Part shown: piece by piece, positions 36,076 through 49,858 of the stretch
Numbering within the stretch: position 1 is the first letter of the stretch
Layout: each line of letters begins with the position of its first letter
DNA from: Cinclus cinclus
Taxonomy: Eukaryota; Chordata; Aves; Passeriformes; Cinclidae
Direction of reading: 5' to 3'
Length of the DNA stretch: 64,000 nucleotides
Assembly: GCF_963662255.1 (NCBI RefSeq)
Contig: NC_085072.1
Coordinates: forward strand, 3,621,001-3,685,000
Made by a program: the position numbers and the translations under genes
The notes under the pieces: model-generated
What the model saw: the letters and a program-made list of their open reading frames with translations, nothing else
Told to the model about the DNA's origin: nothing
The model's database searches: none

Positions 36076-36162
36076 GGTGCAAGAACCCAATGGAGAACAG
36101 AACTGTGGAGGGTTTGGTGTCCCCCGTGTCCCTGTCAGGACCAGGGCTGAGTCCTTCCTTAC

Positions 36163-36229
36163 CTGGTAACTTGCATTAAGTGCTCCGTAACCGAGTCCTG
36201 AAATCATATTTTTGACTAAGGTGGGACTC
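36163..36229 (-). CDS. FOXP4: FOXP4 coding exon after forkhead
   Basis: The 67-bp exon completes Gly448 and reads [22 protein letters not shown], near-identical to mammals. Borders are CTGCAG| and CAG|GTAAGG. Confidence 0.96.
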
Positions 36230-36336
36230 CTGCAGGGAGAGAGAGAGAGCAGAGGGATGCAGGGCTGAGCATTCCCAGCCTGGGGACGGGGTGGTGGCAG
36301 CTCTGGGGCTGTGTCCCAAGGGGAAGGAGCACCCAC

Positions 36337-36458
36337 CCTGTCATCTTTGGTGGCCTTCGCTTTTGGTACTCGTGCTCGTCCACGGTCCACACGGCGCCCT
36401 TGACGTTCTCCACGCGCACAAAGCACTTGTGCAGGCTCAGGTTGTGGCGGACGGCGTT
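36337..36458 (-). CDS. FOXP4: FOXP4 coding exon, forkhead recognition helix
   Basis: The 122-bp exon begins [13 protein letters not shown], the DNA-recognition helix H3. It includes Arg411, equivalent to FOXP2 Arg553. It continues [27 protein letters not shown] with a basic stretch at the C-terminal end. The donor is GTGGGT, and phase with the next exon fixes the border after 36337. Confidence 0.98.
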
Positions 36459-36626
36459 CTGTGGGGACAGGGCCACGGGCTCAGTGCCACCCCACGTGCT
36501 GCCCACACCCTCCTCTTCCTCGCCATCCTCCTCCCTGCCCAGCCCCACAGCTCCTGCGGGTGTCCTGACACCCAGACGCTCCCCCAAAGAACCCTCACCC
36601 CATTGGCACTGAGGGGTTGAGTGGCC

Positions 36627-37455
36627 ATGACCCCAAACTGCACGTGGGGAACAACCCCAGACTGCACATGGGGAACAACCCCAAACTGCACGTGGGGAAC
36701 AACCCCAGACTGCACATGGGGAACAACCCCAGACTGCACATGGGGAACAACCCCAGACTGCACATGGGGAACAACCCCAAACTGCACATGGGGAACAACC
36801 CCAGACTGCACGTGGGGAACAACCCCAAACTGCACGTGGGCCATAACCCCAAACTGCACGTGGGCCATAACCCCAAACTGCACGTGGGCCATGACCCCAA
36901 ATTGCACATGGGCCGTCGTGACCCCAAACTGCACATGGGCCATGACCCCAAATTGCACATGGGGAACAACCCCAGACTGCACGTGGGGAACAACCCCAAA
37001 CTACACGTGGGGAACAACCCCAAACTGCACGTGGGCCATGACCCCAAACTGCACATGGGCTGTGACCCCAAACTGCACATGGGGAACAACCCCAGACTGC
37101 ACATGGGCCATGACCCCAAACTGCATGTGGGGAACAACCCCAAACTGCACGTGAGGAACAACCCCAGACTACACATGGGCCGTGACCCCAAACTGCACAT
37201 GGGCCATGACCCCAAATTGCACATGGGCCGTGACCTCAAACTGCACGTGGGCCATAACCCCAAACTGCACATGGGGAACAACCCCAGACTACACATGGGC
37301 TGTGACTCCAAACTGCACATGGGTCATGACCCCACACTGCACGTGGGCCATAACCCCAAATTGCACATGGGCCGTGACCCCAAACTGCACATGGGTCATG
37401 ACCCCACACTGCACGTGGGCCATGACCCCAGACTGCACATGGGGCATGACCCCAC
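36627..37455. repeat. 24-bp minisatellite with an E-box in nearly every unit
   Basis: About 34 copies of CCCCAAACTGCACATGGG with either GAACAA or CCATGA linkers at mostly 24-bp spacing. By eye about 13 units carry CACGTG and most of the rest CACATG. It starts about 170 bp upstream (transcript sense) of the forkhead recognition-helix exon, inside the 4.5-kb FOXP4 intron. Confidence 0.97.
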
Positions 37456-37737
37456 TGGGAGGAGCCTGCCTTGATGCAGAGGAAGGTGGGGACAGGGTGG
37501 GTGGGACAAGGGACACCAGCTCCACTGCAGCTCTGCTGATGCTCAGCAAAGCCAGCTCCTCTTCCCCTCTCTTTTTCTTTCCCCCCAGCCCTCCCCTCCC
37601 GTTTTGGTCCTTTCCCTCCCTTTCTTCTGTACATCGACCATCTTTACATTTCTAAATGTAAAATAAAGAGACACACACGTAGGCAGACAGCGCAGCCCCG
37701 AGAGATACCAGCTCCCTTTTCCCCTTCCAACTCCCTG

Positions 37738-38100
37738 CCATTTGCTACTGCCCCTATTTCATTACCAATTTTAATTTGCCTCTAATTAAATCCTGTGTAT
37801 TTTTCCGACTCACTTGCTAATCCATGAGGGAGGCAGGAGGCTGGAGTGGAATCTCTCCGAGCTATAATTACAAAGGGCCTAATCACGCCGGGGCTCTGCC
37901 TTTGAATAAATTTCCTTGCATTAAGGTTCTCAGATTCTCTGCCTTGCAAATGAGAATGACCCCAATTTCAGGAAGTTGGCCTCGGAGGGTTTTTTTTTTT
38001 TCCTCTCCTTTTTTTTTTATTTCGAGTCCTGATTCGTGATGAGAGACTAATTCGTCACGCTAAAACATTAACAGCAATTTAAAAGGTCGAACGGGGGCTG
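37738..38100. promoter_or_regulatory. Candidate conserved non-coding element in FOXP4 intron
   Basis: A repeat-free, AT-richer block within GC-rich intron has many homeodomain-type cores (CTAATTAAAT, TTGCTAATCC, TATAATTACA, CTAATTCGTC). It has no open frame of interest. Composition and motif density are typical of developmental enhancers near FOXP genes, but conservation itself cannot be seen here. Confidence 0.4.
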
Positions 38101-38261
38101 TATAAACAAAGGAGCCTGGCCAGCACAACAAGGCAAAAGGAGACACAAGGACTGAGCCCCCACCACACCACCAAGTGCCAGAGTGCCCAGGAACTCAGCA
38201 AATGGCACCAGCATTGGCCTGGAATTTGAGGAGAAAAACAAACAATGCTGGGCTCTTCCCT

Positions 38262-38365
38262 CGTCATCCATCCGTCCGTCCATCCATCCATCCATCCATC
38301 CATCCATCCATCCATCCATCCATCCGTCCCTCCATCCCTCCATCCATCCCTTCCTCCATCCCTCC
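38262..38365. repeat. (ATCC)n microsatellite
   Basis: Tetranucleotide CATC/ATCC array with CGTC and CCTC interruptions; same family as 23492-24748 on the other strand and 42504-42557. Confidence 0.97.
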
Positions 38366-40119
38366 ACGCCATGGTGCCAGGGTGACACGGTGACAAGCAG
38401 CAGGGACAGGCTCCTCTCAGCCCTGGGGACACTTTGTAAGCAGCTCCCAGTCTCCCTGCGGAGGGAGACCCAGCCCAGTCGGTGCTGCTTGATGGGATTT
38501 TGGGGAACCCCTGGGTTCAGCTGACCCAGCTCCTCGGGGGACACTTTGTGTGATTGAAGGCAGGCCCTGGGTCCCAGCCTGGTGTCACTGTCACCCAAAG
38601 GGACACGCTCCATTTGGGCCATGCCCAGGCACAGGGTCTGTGGCACCTCTTGGCCCCAAACTCTGCACTGGCATCACCCAGACAGGTGGGGTTGGGATGC
38701 AGAGGCACTTCCCAGGGCCCTGGAATTCCAAGAGGGACCCCAGGGAGCAGGACAAGCCCTCGTCCCCCACTCTGCCCTCACCCCAGGGCCGGGTCCTGTC
38801 CCTGCCCCTGACCCCCTGTCCCCTGGGAGCACACACAGGACGTCCTCCCTCGCCACGCTCCCTCCTTCCTTTGGTCCAAACAAAGCCCTGGCTGCAGCCA
38901 GGAGCGTGGCAAAGCCAGAACCTTCCCTGCCCACAGTGTCTATGTCCCCTCCCTGCCCCGGTGACACCCCCCTGCTCCGAGTCACCAGCAGGGACCGGCC
39001 TGGGGAGGCTCAGGTGGGGATAAAATAAATCCTGGCAGCGGGCAGGATGTGATCCTGCATCCCTGGAGCCTGGGATGTCCCATGCCTGTGCTGTTCCCAG
39101 GTCACAGAGGAGGTCCCAGGCCAGCCCCCCGATTTGGGACCCCCCCACGGCAGGGGGGATGTGTCCCCTGCCTCAGCCTGAGGTGGCTCTCGTGTTTCCA
39201 GCCCGTGTTTGTTCAGAGCCAGGCCCAGCTGCTCTGTTTGCTTCTCATCTCTCTCCTCTAATGATGTTTGCTCTGCACCCTCCACCCACTCCCTGGGCCC
39301 TGCTGGGGTCTCCCTGTGGTTTCCCCACCTTGGTCCTCAGCATTCCTGTCCCATCCTGGGGAGAAGCTACAGAAAACGAGGGGAAAATCCCAGGAAAGTG
39401 GTTTTCAGGGAAAGGAAATACATTATTTTTTTCTTGTGTATCCCCCTCCTTCAGAAAAAGCCTGGCCTTGGACACTGCAAGTTGTGAAGGAAATTATCCA
39501 TTATCCATCCCTTCCCCAGCTATTTTTAATCCCCTGTCATCCCTTTTTGGTGGTAGAGCAGGAAAAAATAAACAATAAAAAACAGGAGCAGAAAACTGAG
39601 GAATGCTCATCTCCAACTCTGCCCATGCTAACATGGGGCATGTGGAAACTGCAAAAAAAAAAAAAACAAAAACAAAAACAAACCCCAAAATAGTTATTCC
39701 TTTCAACAATAAAAAGGCAGAAAAAGTCATTTTCACCTGTCATTATCTCAGTGCAGAGGGGTAAACTGAGGCCCTGGGAGCAGTGATGGCCATAGAGGAC
39801 CCTGCCCCATTGCAGGGGTTTGCCAAAATCCCTGATACCCACTCAAAAGTTTCCCATGGAAGCACAGCCTGGATTTGCAGCAGCGACACACGGGGGCCCT
39901 GAGCTCCTGGAGAATGGATTCCTCCTCCTCAAGCCTCTCCAAAAGCTCCATCTCACTTGCACCTTGCTGATTTTAATTATTTTTATTTAAACTAGCAGGT
40001 TTCCCTCTGCCACTTCACTCCTTGCTGCCCCGAGCAGGAGGGAGCTGAGCTGCCTCTGGGTAAATATGTGCAGCAGGAAACAATAAATAAATAAATCTTC
40101 CCTGGTCAAGGCAAGAAGT

Positions 40120-40170
40120 GAATCACAGAATCACAGAACTGCTCTTTCCACAACCCCCTGCTCCTCTGAG
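40120..40170 (-). mobile_element. Very short CR1 3' terminus remnant
   Basis: AATCACAGAATCACAGAACT on the plus strand matches the reverse complement of the CR1 terminal octamer repeat, followed by CAACCCCCTGCTC. Only about 50 bp recognisable. Confidence 0.6.
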
Positions 40171-40665
40171 ATGACTTTTCCCAGCTCTGATTTCTAAAAA
40201 AAACAAAGAGGGAGCAACCCCAGCACCATGTGCTGACCCAAAATTCACTCCACCAGGCCGGGCTGGTGATAAAACCTCCTCAGTGACAAAGAGTTTGCCT
40301 GTGAGAGGGGTGGGGGGGACCTGATGGGCACAGGCAGCTGCCTGGGGGGGGTGGCAGAGGGGCTCCCCTGCTGATGGTCCCCCTGCCACCCCCCTCTCAT
40401 CCCTCCCTGTGGATCAGGACCTGCATTCCCAGCCACCACAGAGACCCAGGCACCAGCAGTGTCACCTGCCCCCAGGTTATCATTAACCTTATTTGCTATT
40501 TCCAGTCTCTCTCTCTCCTGCCTCTGCCCTTCCTCTCCATAGAAAATCCCTGGATTTTACCACACAGCCCTTTGCTGTATCCCACTGCAGGGATGATACA
40601 TCCCCGCAGCCCAGAGAGGTGTTTTGTGGGGGCAAAAATACAAGTGGGATTTGGTCCTAAAATCA

Positions 40666-41169
<504 letters not shown>

Positions 41170-41173
41170 TCAC

Positions 41174-41250
41174 CTGCCGGATGAGCGAGGCGTACGTGAA
41201 GGGCGGCCGGACGTCGGCGTTTTTGTAAAACTCGTGATTCTGTGCAAGCT
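41174..41250 (-). CDS. FOXP4: FOXP4 coding exon, forkhead domain part 1
   Basis: The 77-bp exon reads [26 protein letters not shown], the N-terminal strand and helix 1 of the forkhead domain. It matches human FOXP4. The intron before it is only 91 bp. Confidence 0.98.
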
Positions 41251-41341
41251 CTGCAGGGGCACAACAAACGGGGAGGGGGGCTGGAGTGAAGGGACCCACT
41301 CTGCCCCTCATGAGGGTGCTGAGCCCCAGCCCGGAGCTCAC

Positions 41342-41543
41342 CTGAAGAGATTGGGGTGCAGAACTTCTCCGAGTTCCTCCTGCGGATGGGCCCCACGTTG
41401 TGTAAAGTGGAAGAGCTGATGACGGAGGGGCCCTGCCGCAGGGGGGTGATGGGCGCCGTGGCCGAGGTGGGGGGATGAGGTAAACCGTCAGGAAACGTGT
41501 CGGAAGTGCTCTTGGAGAGGGTGGCACTGGAGACCAGGTTCAG
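41342..41543 (-). CDS. FOXP4: FOXP4 coding exon, linker with P-L-N-L-V and R-R-R patch
   Basis: The 202-bp exon opens [12 protein letters not shown]. With the preceding Pro this makes a CtBP-type motif like that of FOXP1 and FOXP2. It continues [15 protein letters not shown], then [13 protein letters not shown], a basic nuclear-localisation-like patch. Human FOXP4, as I recall it, diverges here (P-L-N-P-V-P, P-A-R-R-R-S-S-D-K). Confidence 0.95.
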
Positions 41544-41692
41544 CTGCACGGACAGGCAGGGAGGGATGGGGGTGAGGAATGGGGTTGGGGTTGGGTGAGC
41601 CCCGGGAATGCTTGCGGATCCAAAGCGGGTGGGGAGAGGCTGGCAGGGGGCACTGCTGGGCTTGGAAAGTGGGGATGGAGCCAGAGGGTGGG

Positions 41693-41855
41693 GATGGACC
41701 CACGGGATGGGAATGAACCCATGGGATGGGAATGAACCTGTGGGATGGGGATGAACCCGTGGGATGGGGATGAACCCGTGGGATGGGGATGAACCCATGG
41801 GATGGAGATGAACCTTTGGGATGGGGATGAACCCGTGGGATGGGGATGAATCCAC
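41693..41855. repeat. Tandem repeat GGGATGGGGATGAACCC(A/G)T
   Basis: About nine units of 18-19 bp in the 479-bp FOXP4 intron 41544-42022, which otherwise shows no features. Confidence 0.94.
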
Positions 41856-42022
41856 TCCATGTCAGAGCTGGGAGCATTTCCCTCCTGCTCATGGCACAGG
41901 GGACCAGGCGGTCAGGGCACACCCATCCCACAGAGCACACCCAGGTGAGCGTGCACAGGTCAGGGAGGGGACAGCAGCTGTTGTGGGGGGGACATAGAGG
42001 GCAGGAAGGGACTCACGCTTAC

Positions 42023-42106
42023 AGGCTGGCTGAAAGGCTTTGGCTCTGAAGGTCTCATGTGAAGATGGGCCATCATTGCTTGGAGACGCTCGCTCTCCTT
42101 GGCCAG
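42023..42106 (-). CDS. FOXP4: FOXP4 coding exon, leucine zipper end
   Basis: The 28-codon, phase-0 exon starts at zipper position L253 and contains L260 and L267. It then reads [13 protein letters not shown]. Its last residue, Pro280, is the first residue of the P-L-N-L-V motif completed by the next exon. Donor CCT|GTAAGC. Confidence 0.97.
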
Positions 42107-43978
<1,872 letters not shown>

Positions 43979-44001
43979 TTAGGCCTGGGCATGCCCAAAA
44001 T

Positions 44002-44345
44002 TCAGCCCCTCCACTGGAGCCACACCTGGGATCAGCCCTGACCTGCAAATTGCTCAGGGATGCTCTGGCACCGCTGCCCAAAGCGGGATGGGCACCAGGT
44101 AAACTGAGGCACGGAGGTGACTGAGCAAACCAGGCTGCGCCACCACCCCAAATCTGGGCTGGAGGGTGGCTGAGACACTCAGCCCCTCTGCTGGGGCCAC
44201 ACCTGGGATCAGCCCTGACCTGCAAATTGCTCAGGGATGTTCTGGAACCACTGCCTAAAGTGGGGTGAGCATGAGGGAAACTGAGGCACGGAGGTGACTG
44301 AGCAAACCAGGCTGTGCCACCACCCCAAATCTGGGCTGGAGGACA
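44002..44345. repeat. Tandem duplication of a ~178-bp segment in FOXP4 intron
   Basis: The segment with CACACCTGGGATCAGCCCTG, CAAATTGCTCAGGGATG and CTGAGGCACGGAGGTGACTG occurs twice head to tail (about 44002-44178 and 44179-44345) with roughly a dozen differences. Confidence 0.92.
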
Positions 44346-45884
44346 CTCAGCCCTACCCAAGGCAGCCCGGGGGTGTTTAGGAGGGAAAGCCCGGGGATTT
44401 TCCTGGAGCAGGCTGCTGGCAGGAGGTGCCAGGAGGACCTGAGGAGCAGGTTCCAGGACAAAGGCAGCATTTGGAGATTGCCTCACATGAGAGCTAAGGA
44501 AAGCCCTGGGGGCAGAAGGTGGCATTGCCAGGCTGCTCCCTACCCTGCCACTTCCCTGCCTCTTGGTTTAAGAAGCACCAGGACTTTTGGTCCTTGACAC
44601 TTCCCCTCCTCCTCGGAGAGAGGAAAAGCTCCTGGTGACAGGGCTGTCACTTGCTGCAGAGCCAGGGACATCCTGGCATCACCTCACCCCCAAACCCAGC
44701 AAAGCACCAGCCTGGGGACACAGCCAGCCCTGAGGATGGCACAAGGCCAGGCTGGGGTGGGCACAAAGCCAGGGGGCTCTCACTGGAGGAGCGGGATGGT
44801 TTGGAGGGGGGATCTGGGCAGATGCCACCCTTTGGAACACCCCAAAACATGACGCTGGGGGGTGCCAGGGGCTGTGTGCCACATGATCCCCAGGACTAAG
44901 GCTGACACATCCCAGGAGAAGGTGCCTCAGGAGCCCTCTCCAGGCTGGCTCCGGATGTGGAGGATGGCAGCAGCCTCTTCCAGCCCCAGCGTGCACAGAC
45001 AAGTCAGGGAACCAGGCCCTGCTGCCAAACCCATCCATGAGCAAAGCCCCCAGAGCCTCAGCCCTGCTCCTCTCCCTGCACAGCCAGGGCACGGCTGCTT
45101 CTCCAGGGGGAAAAAACCATCAGAGCCATTTTCCCCCTGACCCCCAGCCTCACCGAGCACAGCCCCAAGGCCACGCTGCCCCTCCCAGCCCAGCCCAGCC
45201 CACCCGAGCTGCTCCATGGAGGGGGCTCTCACAGGAGGCTCCAAGATGCTGCCCGGACTCGAGGCAGGTTCCAGGCTCCAGCTGGGCTGGGTTTCTGGGA
45301 GCTGCAAGTTTTCTGTCTGTCTGTCCCACACCACAACACTCTCCCTGCCAAGGGAGGGGACAGAAACCCTTGCCCAGTGCTGCTGGGAGGCTGCCCTTGT
45401 GCCCAGGGGTGCAGGAAGGTGGGACACAGGGATCCTGGCTGGCACAGCACGGCTCTGCCAGCCCCGTGACCCAGCCCTGGCCATTCCCTGCAACTCCAGC
45501 TCCAGCTCCCAACCTGGAGCTTGCTCATCTGCCCCGTGCCACTCGAACATGCCCTGCCAGGCAGGAGGAGATGCCTTATCTGGGATCACCCCATGACTCA
45601 GAGGCAGAGAAGGAGCACACAGGAGGTTGAATCATCCTCTCACTCATCCCCGAGCTGCCTTCGCACCTCCTCATCCTCCCGGGCAAGGCCTCTGCTCAGC
45701 TCCTTCCCTGGGAAAGAGCGGCTTGGCACAGTCCAAGGGATGTTCCCACCACAGCCAGCCCTGAGAGCGTGGCAGAGGCCAGAGGATGAGTTTGGAAAAC
45801 CCCAAAACCCGCCCGCCGCAGAGCACGGTGCTCACCGAGCAGACAGCCGGGGAGGCGGGGGAAGAAGCCCGCCAGCCCGTCAGC

Positions 45885-46070
45885 TCCTTCTGATGTCTTT
45901 GCTAAAAATCCTGGCTACAAAGAGATCTAATTGCAAATGAACTAATTAAGTAAACCTCTGACGAAGCGTGAAAACAATTTGTTTGACCCTGACGCTAGCA
46001 GAGGGCTCTCCAACAGCAGAGTTAATCAGTCAGCGCCGGAGCCCACAAGCGGTGTCAGCGGTGCCATCTG
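45885..46070. promoter_or_regulatory. Candidate conserved non-coding element in FOXP4 intron
   Basis: The repeat-free block includes GATCTAATTGCAAATGAACT, AATTAAGTAAACC (a forkhead-like GTAAAC core), CAATTTGTTTGACC and GTTAATCAGTCAGC. Such motif density in otherwise GC-rich intron suggests an enhancer; conservation is unverified. Confidence 0.35.
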
Positions 46071-46422
46071 CCATCTGCTGCCTCCCCCCGCGCCCCTCAG
46101 CAGGGCTGCCAGCCCCCCTCGCCTGCTGCCGGGCTCTGGCCTCCTCCACATCGTTCACTCATCCAATGCTTTGGCTTGGAAGTGCTCGTAAAGCTCGTCC
46201 CATTCCCCCTTTGCCATGAAGGGTCACCTTCCAGCCTTGGATGCTTTCAAGGGACATCGCCAAGCAACAACCCCTGCTGTGTTTTCTCCTTCTCCATGTG
46301 GTCACCCAGCTCTGGGTACACACTTTGGGATGTCCGAACCAACTCCCAGCATCTTCCCCTCTACCAGCTCCATTCTGTCCCAGCCTGAGACAGAAAAACC
46401 TCCCCCAAAAAGGTGACACTTA

Positions 46423-46551
<129 letters not shown>

Positions 46552-46785
46552 TCAGATGGGATGCTCCAGCATTCCCAGGCATGGGGACAGCCCTGGGGCA
46601 CCCATGGGAGACCCCACAGCGACAGCTCCCTGTCCTCTGTGAGTGCAGCAAAACAGTGCCAGGCCTCTCTTACGGGGTGGGCAGAAACACCCCCAGCCCT
46701 CCCAGCCCTATGGGTGATGGATCCCAGCCCCTTCCACCTCTCCGGGAATAAAAACACAACGTGCCAGGGCCCGACCCGGCTCTAC

Positions 46786-46990
46786 CTGTCCCTTCTGGGC
46801 GTGTGCATGGTGCTCTGTCCATTGGGCAGAGGGTGATGGGAAATGGGAGGCGAGACCTTGGCGGCCGAAAACGAGGTAGAGTTGGAGGTGTTGGTGGTGA
46901 GGTCAAGACCTTCCTGCTTAATGCTGTCCTCGACGGGCTGGGCGGCCGTGACCTCCTTCCAGAGCTGCTGGAGGTCTGAGGGACAAACAG
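46786..46990 (-). CDS. FOXP4: FOXP4 coding exon with I-K-Q-E SUMO-type site
   Basis: The 205-bp exon completes the split Ala and reads [11 protein letters not shown]. It then includes S-I-K-Q-E-G-L-D-L, a sumoylation consensus at Lys144 of the fragment, a Ser/Thr-rich linker and P-R-R-D. It ends with two bases of a Ser codon. Acceptor CCTCAG, donor GTAGAG. Confidence 0.96.
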
Positions 46991-47204
46991 CTGAGGCACA
47001 GGAGAGAGTGACCAACGTCAGCAGGGCCACCAGGCAGCACCCAGGGCTTCCTCCCTGCTCCCTGACTCCCCAAATCTGGGAGACCATCACCTGGAGCTGG
47101 GCACACTAAGGGGAGGCTGCATGGCCCCATTGGGAAACCCAAACCAAGGCACCTGCAGCACCCACAGAGCTGTTCCCAGAATGGGGGAGAGCCTGGCTTC
47201 CCAA

Positions 47205-47465
47205 ATCCTGGCACCCTTCTGCCAGAGGAAGAGGTGCCCCAAATACTGGCACCCCCTTGACAGAGGAAGAGGTGCCCCAAATCCTACAAATCCCTTCCAG
47301 AGGAAGAGGTGCCCCAAATCCTGACGCTTCTCTGCCAGAGGAAGAGGTGTCCCAAATCCTACAAATCCCTTCCAGAGGAAGAGATGCCCCAAATCCTGGA
47401 AATCCCTTCCAGAGGAAGAGATGTCCCAAATCCTGGAAATCCCTTCCAGAGGAAGAGGTGCCCCA
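47205..47465. repeat. About 37-bp tandem repeat (CCAGAGGAAGAGGTGCCCCA)
   Basis: Seven copies in the 657-bp FOXP4 intron 46991-47647, ending about 180 bp from the exon at 47648. The rest of that intron shows nothing further. Confidence 0.95.
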
Positions 47466-47647
47466 GTCCTGCCACAAGTGCCACAGAAACCCAGAGCCCA
47501 ACCCCGCACGCCCCCGACCGCTGACACCACCACCCCCCAAAACTTTGGGGGCATCACAAAACCCAGCCCCACAGCTCCTCCCCGACCCCCCTCACCCAAT
47601 GCTGGGCAAGCCACAGTGCAGAACCCCCCCCAGGCTGTGCTCCTTAC

Positions 47648-47795
47648 CTTGGGGCAGGGTCTGCAGGGGCACCGTGCCCTGCCCTGGTGGGAGGCTCACC
47701 AGGCCCTGGCGCTGCAGGTTTAACAGGTGCTGCTGCTGGAGCTGCTGCATCTGCAGGAGCTGCTGCTGGAAGGCCAGCTGCTTGTTCCCCAACGG
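47648..47795 (-). CDS. FOXP4: FOXP4 coding exon, Gln/Leu-rich segment
   Basis: The 148-bp exon begins P-L-G-N-K-Q-L-A-F and continues through the conserved [16 protein letters not shown] core. It ends L-Q-T-L-P-Q plus one base of a split Ala codon. This segment is part of the N-terminal repression region. Acceptor CGGCAG and donor GTAAGG are canonical. Confidence 0.97.
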
Positions 47796-48804
47796 CTGCC
47801 GAGACAAAAGGAAGGACAAATCCAAGCTTTATAGCTTTATTCCCAGCCTGGTACGGCAGGAGGGGGCTGCCGAGGGGTGCTGGCAGCGAGGGGTGACAGC
47901 GTTGGGGACACCGAGCTCGCCGGTGTCTCCATCCTGCTGCAAGGCCTGCTCAGCTCCCGGCTGAGCCGGACTGAGGCTTTGATCTATCGGAAGAGGAGGG
48001 GAAGGAAAGGGAAAAGGGGAAGGGAAAAATAAAGCACTGGAAAGAAAGGGAGAGAGAGGAGCTGTGCCGGGAGGAACCTGTGAAGCACGGCTGGTGGGGT
48101 GTAAAAAAAGGGGGGGAGGGGGTCCCAGCAGGCAACAGGCACAGAACCCTCCCGTAAGGCAGAAATTTATCCCTGTTTGTCAAAAATTATCATTATTATG
48201 AGTTTTTTCTTGGCGAGGGGCTGAAAGTGGTGCAGAGGAGGGGGGGCCCAGTGCCAGTAGCAGTGTTCCCACCCCAGTCACAGCCACCCCCCATGTAGGT
48301 GACTCCCCCCCAGCCCCCGGAGCTGGCCGGGCTCTGACCAGCATCGCTGGCCCTAAACTAGTTAGGCAGGACAGGTCCCTGGGGAGGCGCCGAGAAATCC
48401 ATGAGAATTAAGTGAAGGGGAGAGAATTCAATTAGAGCTGGGGACAGGCAGCTGCTAATCCGAGCTGGCCGGGAGAGGGGAGCTGCCCCAGGGCTGCCCG
48501 GCCTCATTAGTGGGGCAGGCGGCTCCGTGACCCTGTGAACCCCCCCCAAAACCCCCCTGCTTGGGCAGACGGTGCTGGCAGGGAGCGAGGAGCCAGGCAG
48601 GGGCACATCCCCCCCCTCACTGCGCTCTGCAGCCCCCCTCCAAAAGAGTATTTCCATGTTCCTGTTCTCACCGAGGAGCACAAGAGCTCTGCAGGCAGGA
48701 TGTCCTTGTTTTGTGAGCATGGTAGGGACTCAGCCCCCCCAGTACGGGAAATTCCAGGGAAATGGTGATCCCTGAGGCTGCATCAACAGGGAACAGCAGA
48801 AACT

Positions 48805-49248
48805 CTCTGAGGTAATCCCAGTCCATGACTGAGTTTGGTACAATCCCAGTCCATGACTGAGTTTGGTACAATCCCAATCCATCACTGAGTTTGGTACAAT
48901 CCCAGTCCATGACTGAATTTGGTACAATCCCAGTCCATGACTGAGTTTGGTACAATCCCAATCCATCTCTGAGTTTGGTACAATCCCAGTCCATGACTGA
49001 ATTTGGTACAATCCCAGTCCATGACTGAGTTTGGTACAATCCCAGTCCATCTCTGAGTTTGGTACAATCCCAGTCCATGACTGAATTTGGTACAATCCCA
49101 GTCCATGACTGAGTTTGGTACAATCCCAGTCCATCTCTGAGTTTGGTACAATCCCAGTCCATCACTGAGTTTGGTACAATCCCAATCCATCTCTGAGTTT
49201 GGTACAATCCCAGTCCATGACTGAGTTTGATACAATCCCAGTCCATGA
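48805..49248. repeat. 28-bp minisatellite (GGTACAATCCCAGTCCATGA)
   Basis: About 15 copies of a 28-bp unit ending CTGAGTTT, with A/G, ATGACT/ATCTCT and GAGTTT/GAATTT variants in a partly regular order. Confidence 0.97.
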
Positions 49249-49790
49249 CTAAGACTGGGGTCAGCACCCAGAGTCTCACTGGATGCAGGTGGATCCCTGT
49301 GGATGCTCAGCCTTGGCTTTGTGCATCAGAGGCTGAGGATGGGCTCCAAACCCCTCTCTGCAACATCAGGCATGACCAAAAGTCCTGACTAGGGTACAGA
49401 ATGATTTTAATTCCAGTTTCTCAGCCTCAGAGAGATGTGTGGACTCTCCCTGTCCTCTCCACCTCTTGGCCACAGCAGAATTACCTCCCCAGAGTCAGAT
49501 CTGGATCCTCCCTGGCTCGGTCTCAGCCCTGCACCTCTGAGGCTTAAAGATCAAGGCACAAATCAAAGCAATTCCTGCTCAGTGAAGAGAAATCCCTGAC
49601 TCCTGAGCCATGGGGACTCCAGGCCATGGGATCAGCAGGATGGAGGGGAAAAGGGCAGGACCAGGCTGCAGCCCGAGGGCTTTAACAGAGACTTCTCTGT
49701 CCCCCAGAGTGTTCCCTCCTGGTGGGGGGAAGCTCTGCCAACCCTGCGGGATGGACACACTGTCCTTGCCTTGGTTAGAAACAGCAGCTG

Positions 49791-49858
49791 GGATGGGATG
49801 GGATGGGATGGGATGGGATGGGATGGGATGGGATGGGATGGGATGGGATGGGATGGGA
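49791..49858. repeat. (GGGAT)n pentanucleotide array
   Basis: About 13 perfect copies. Confidence 0.98.

Noticed and set aside
36617..37474. Plus-strand 285-codon repeat protein (Gly-Asn-Asn-Pro-x-Leu-His)
   Set aside because: A by-product of the 24-bp minisatellite in a FOXP4 intron, with no splice or start signals and open in several frames.
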